A stretch of DNA of 64,000 nucleotides from Neodiprion pinetum. Lineage: Eukaryota; Arthropoda; Insecta; Hymenoptera; Diprionidae. Under the pieces are notes generated by a model. The model searched no databases. It had not been told where the DNA came from and saw only the letters and a list, made by a program, of their open reading frames with translations. Positions 63,245 to 64,000 of the stretch are shown here, in pieces. The stretch spans positions 22,761,922-22,825,921 of the forward strand of contig NC_060232.1 in NCBI RefSeq assembly GCF_021155775.2, read 5' to 3'. The translations under genes and the position numbers were made by a program. Positions within the stretch are counted from its first letter, which is position 1. The number at the start of each line of letters is the position of its first letter.

Positions 63245-64000
63245 TTAGTTCTGAATCGATCGACGATCCCTGACATTTCCGTACTTCAACACGGCGTCCT
63301 GCAGGGAATCATGAACGGTATCGAGAGAGCGTCCGTATCCGGAGTGTCCGTAACCATGGCCATGGTGTTCCTCAGAGCTGTGAGTATGTGCTGACGAATA
63401 TACGGGCTTGCTAACGATTTCGTATGTCGTCTTCTTCTCGCCACCGCCAGCAAGTGATTTGAGACCAACGATTGCTGACAGCATAAGTGCCATGAGACCC
63501 GTCATCAAGGCCTTACCAGCGAGCAGAGCCAGAGCGCCGAATCCAACCGCACCAAGGGTTCCCTTCATCATGAGAAGACCGGCCATCAGGCCGCCCATGC
63601 CACCCTTGTCCTTTTTACGACCTGCAATAGAAAAATGATACCGTTGAAATCAGTTGCGAACAGTGGAAGGCGATTCATGAACATGACTGTGTTTGCAACT
63701 CATACCTGTTTCTACGTTCTGATTTCCGCCGAAGCCCAGCTGACTAAGAGCCTCTTCATTAAAACTGCGAGCAGCTTCGAAGGTCCTGGGGTCGAATAGT
63801 TTGATCGAGATCGCATGACTGTTGAGGTAGCTTCCGACCTTGTGAACTAGAAACGCGTCAAGTCTCTTGTCGACGTCATTCGGAAAGTCCCTTGCAAGAT
63901 TTGCGACGACTTCCGAGGCCGGAACATCCTTGGAATTAGTCTCTTTGACCAGAGAGACCCCTGGAAGTATTCCAAGGTCCTTGGTCTCTGATAACTTGTC
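63245..64000 (-). CDS. Osiris family protein (DUF1676), 3' part only, gene 6 of the cluster
   Basis: The window edge cuts the gene. The visible exons are 64000-63706 (frame begins at 64000) and 63621-63245, with an 84-base intron 63622-63705 (GTATGA ... TTGCAG, phase 1 at a Gly codon). The first visible part contains GILPGVSLVKE, the luminal motif that normally follows the two-cysteine region; signal peptide and cysteines lie outside. Next come a SFNEEALSQLGFG segment, the basic linker GRKKDKGG, and a Gly/Ala/Met/Leu-rich membrane segment (GALALLAGKALMTGLMALML). The tail has TTYEIVSKPVYSS, then a His/Gly-rich patch and GYGRSLD, ending RDRRSIQN. AQxLAY is absent. Clearly Osiris; the number is not certain. 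Confidence 0.92.

Noticed and set aside
1..64000. tRNA, rRNA or CRISPR arrays
   Set aside because: No T-arm-like GTTCRANNC box with matching acceptor stem and no regularly spaced direct repeats were seen. The genome is that of an animal.

Overview
This window is nuclear DNA from an insect. It holds one end of the Osiris (Osi, DUF1676) gene cluster, an insect-specific tandem family whose Drosophila counterpart lies in the Triplo-lethal region. Six Osiris genes are visible between about 27.4 kb and the right edge. All are on the minus strand, and the last is cut by the window edge. The AT-rich background, frequent simple repeats, fairly well kept CpG and small phase-conserved introns fit Hymenoptera, but I can only suggest that order; insect is certain from the gene family.

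Region by region: 0-27.4 kb has no gene I can fully support. It has a candidate plus-strand 3' terminal exon near 2.16 kb with a microsatellite-rich probable 3'UTR to about 4.0 kb, a CpG-rich promoter-like block at 4.2-4.9 kb with two NRF1/Ewg-type sites, a 95-100 bp tandem duplication at 9.3-9.5 kb, and a MITE family at 12.9-14.1 kb. From 27.4 to 39.8 kb lie three compact Osiris genes (264, 250 and 248 aa), separated by about 6.7 and 2.8 kb. From 46.7 to 50.3 kb lies a large four-exon Osiris gene (719 aa). From 60.3 to 62.6 kb lies a four-exon gene with a methionine-rich membrane segment (520 aa). From 63.2 kb to the edge is the 3' part of a sixth Osiris gene. The gaps hold mobile-element debris: a 436 bp MITE inside an ACAT microsatellite, a hairpin-forming inverted repeat, a decayed Penelope-like element (reverse transcriptase and GIY-YIG endonuclease remains) at 42.6-43.4 kb, and a nested repeat cluster at 57.7-58.7 kb with a hammerhead-like core.

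The Osiris genes share one architecture: a signal peptide, a pair of cysteines 8-9 residues apart, a variable luminal region, a basic-flanked hydrophobic DUF1676 segment, and (in three of the five complete genes) the C-terminal AQxLAY motif. Several have a TATA box plus initiator at canonical spacing, which fits sharply timed epidermal expression during cuticle formation. Osiris proteins are known as membrane or endosomal proteins of cuticle-secreting cells; roles of individual genes here are inferred from family membership only.

Points most worth a second look: short introns in two neighbouring paralogues that are multiples of three and free of in-frame stops; a hidden 45-codon terminal exon 1.1 kb downstream of the apparent stop of the large gene; the half-methionine membrane segment; an internal TATA box in the last intron of the 520 aa gene; and a perfect 20-bp palindrome just downstream of a predicted start site.
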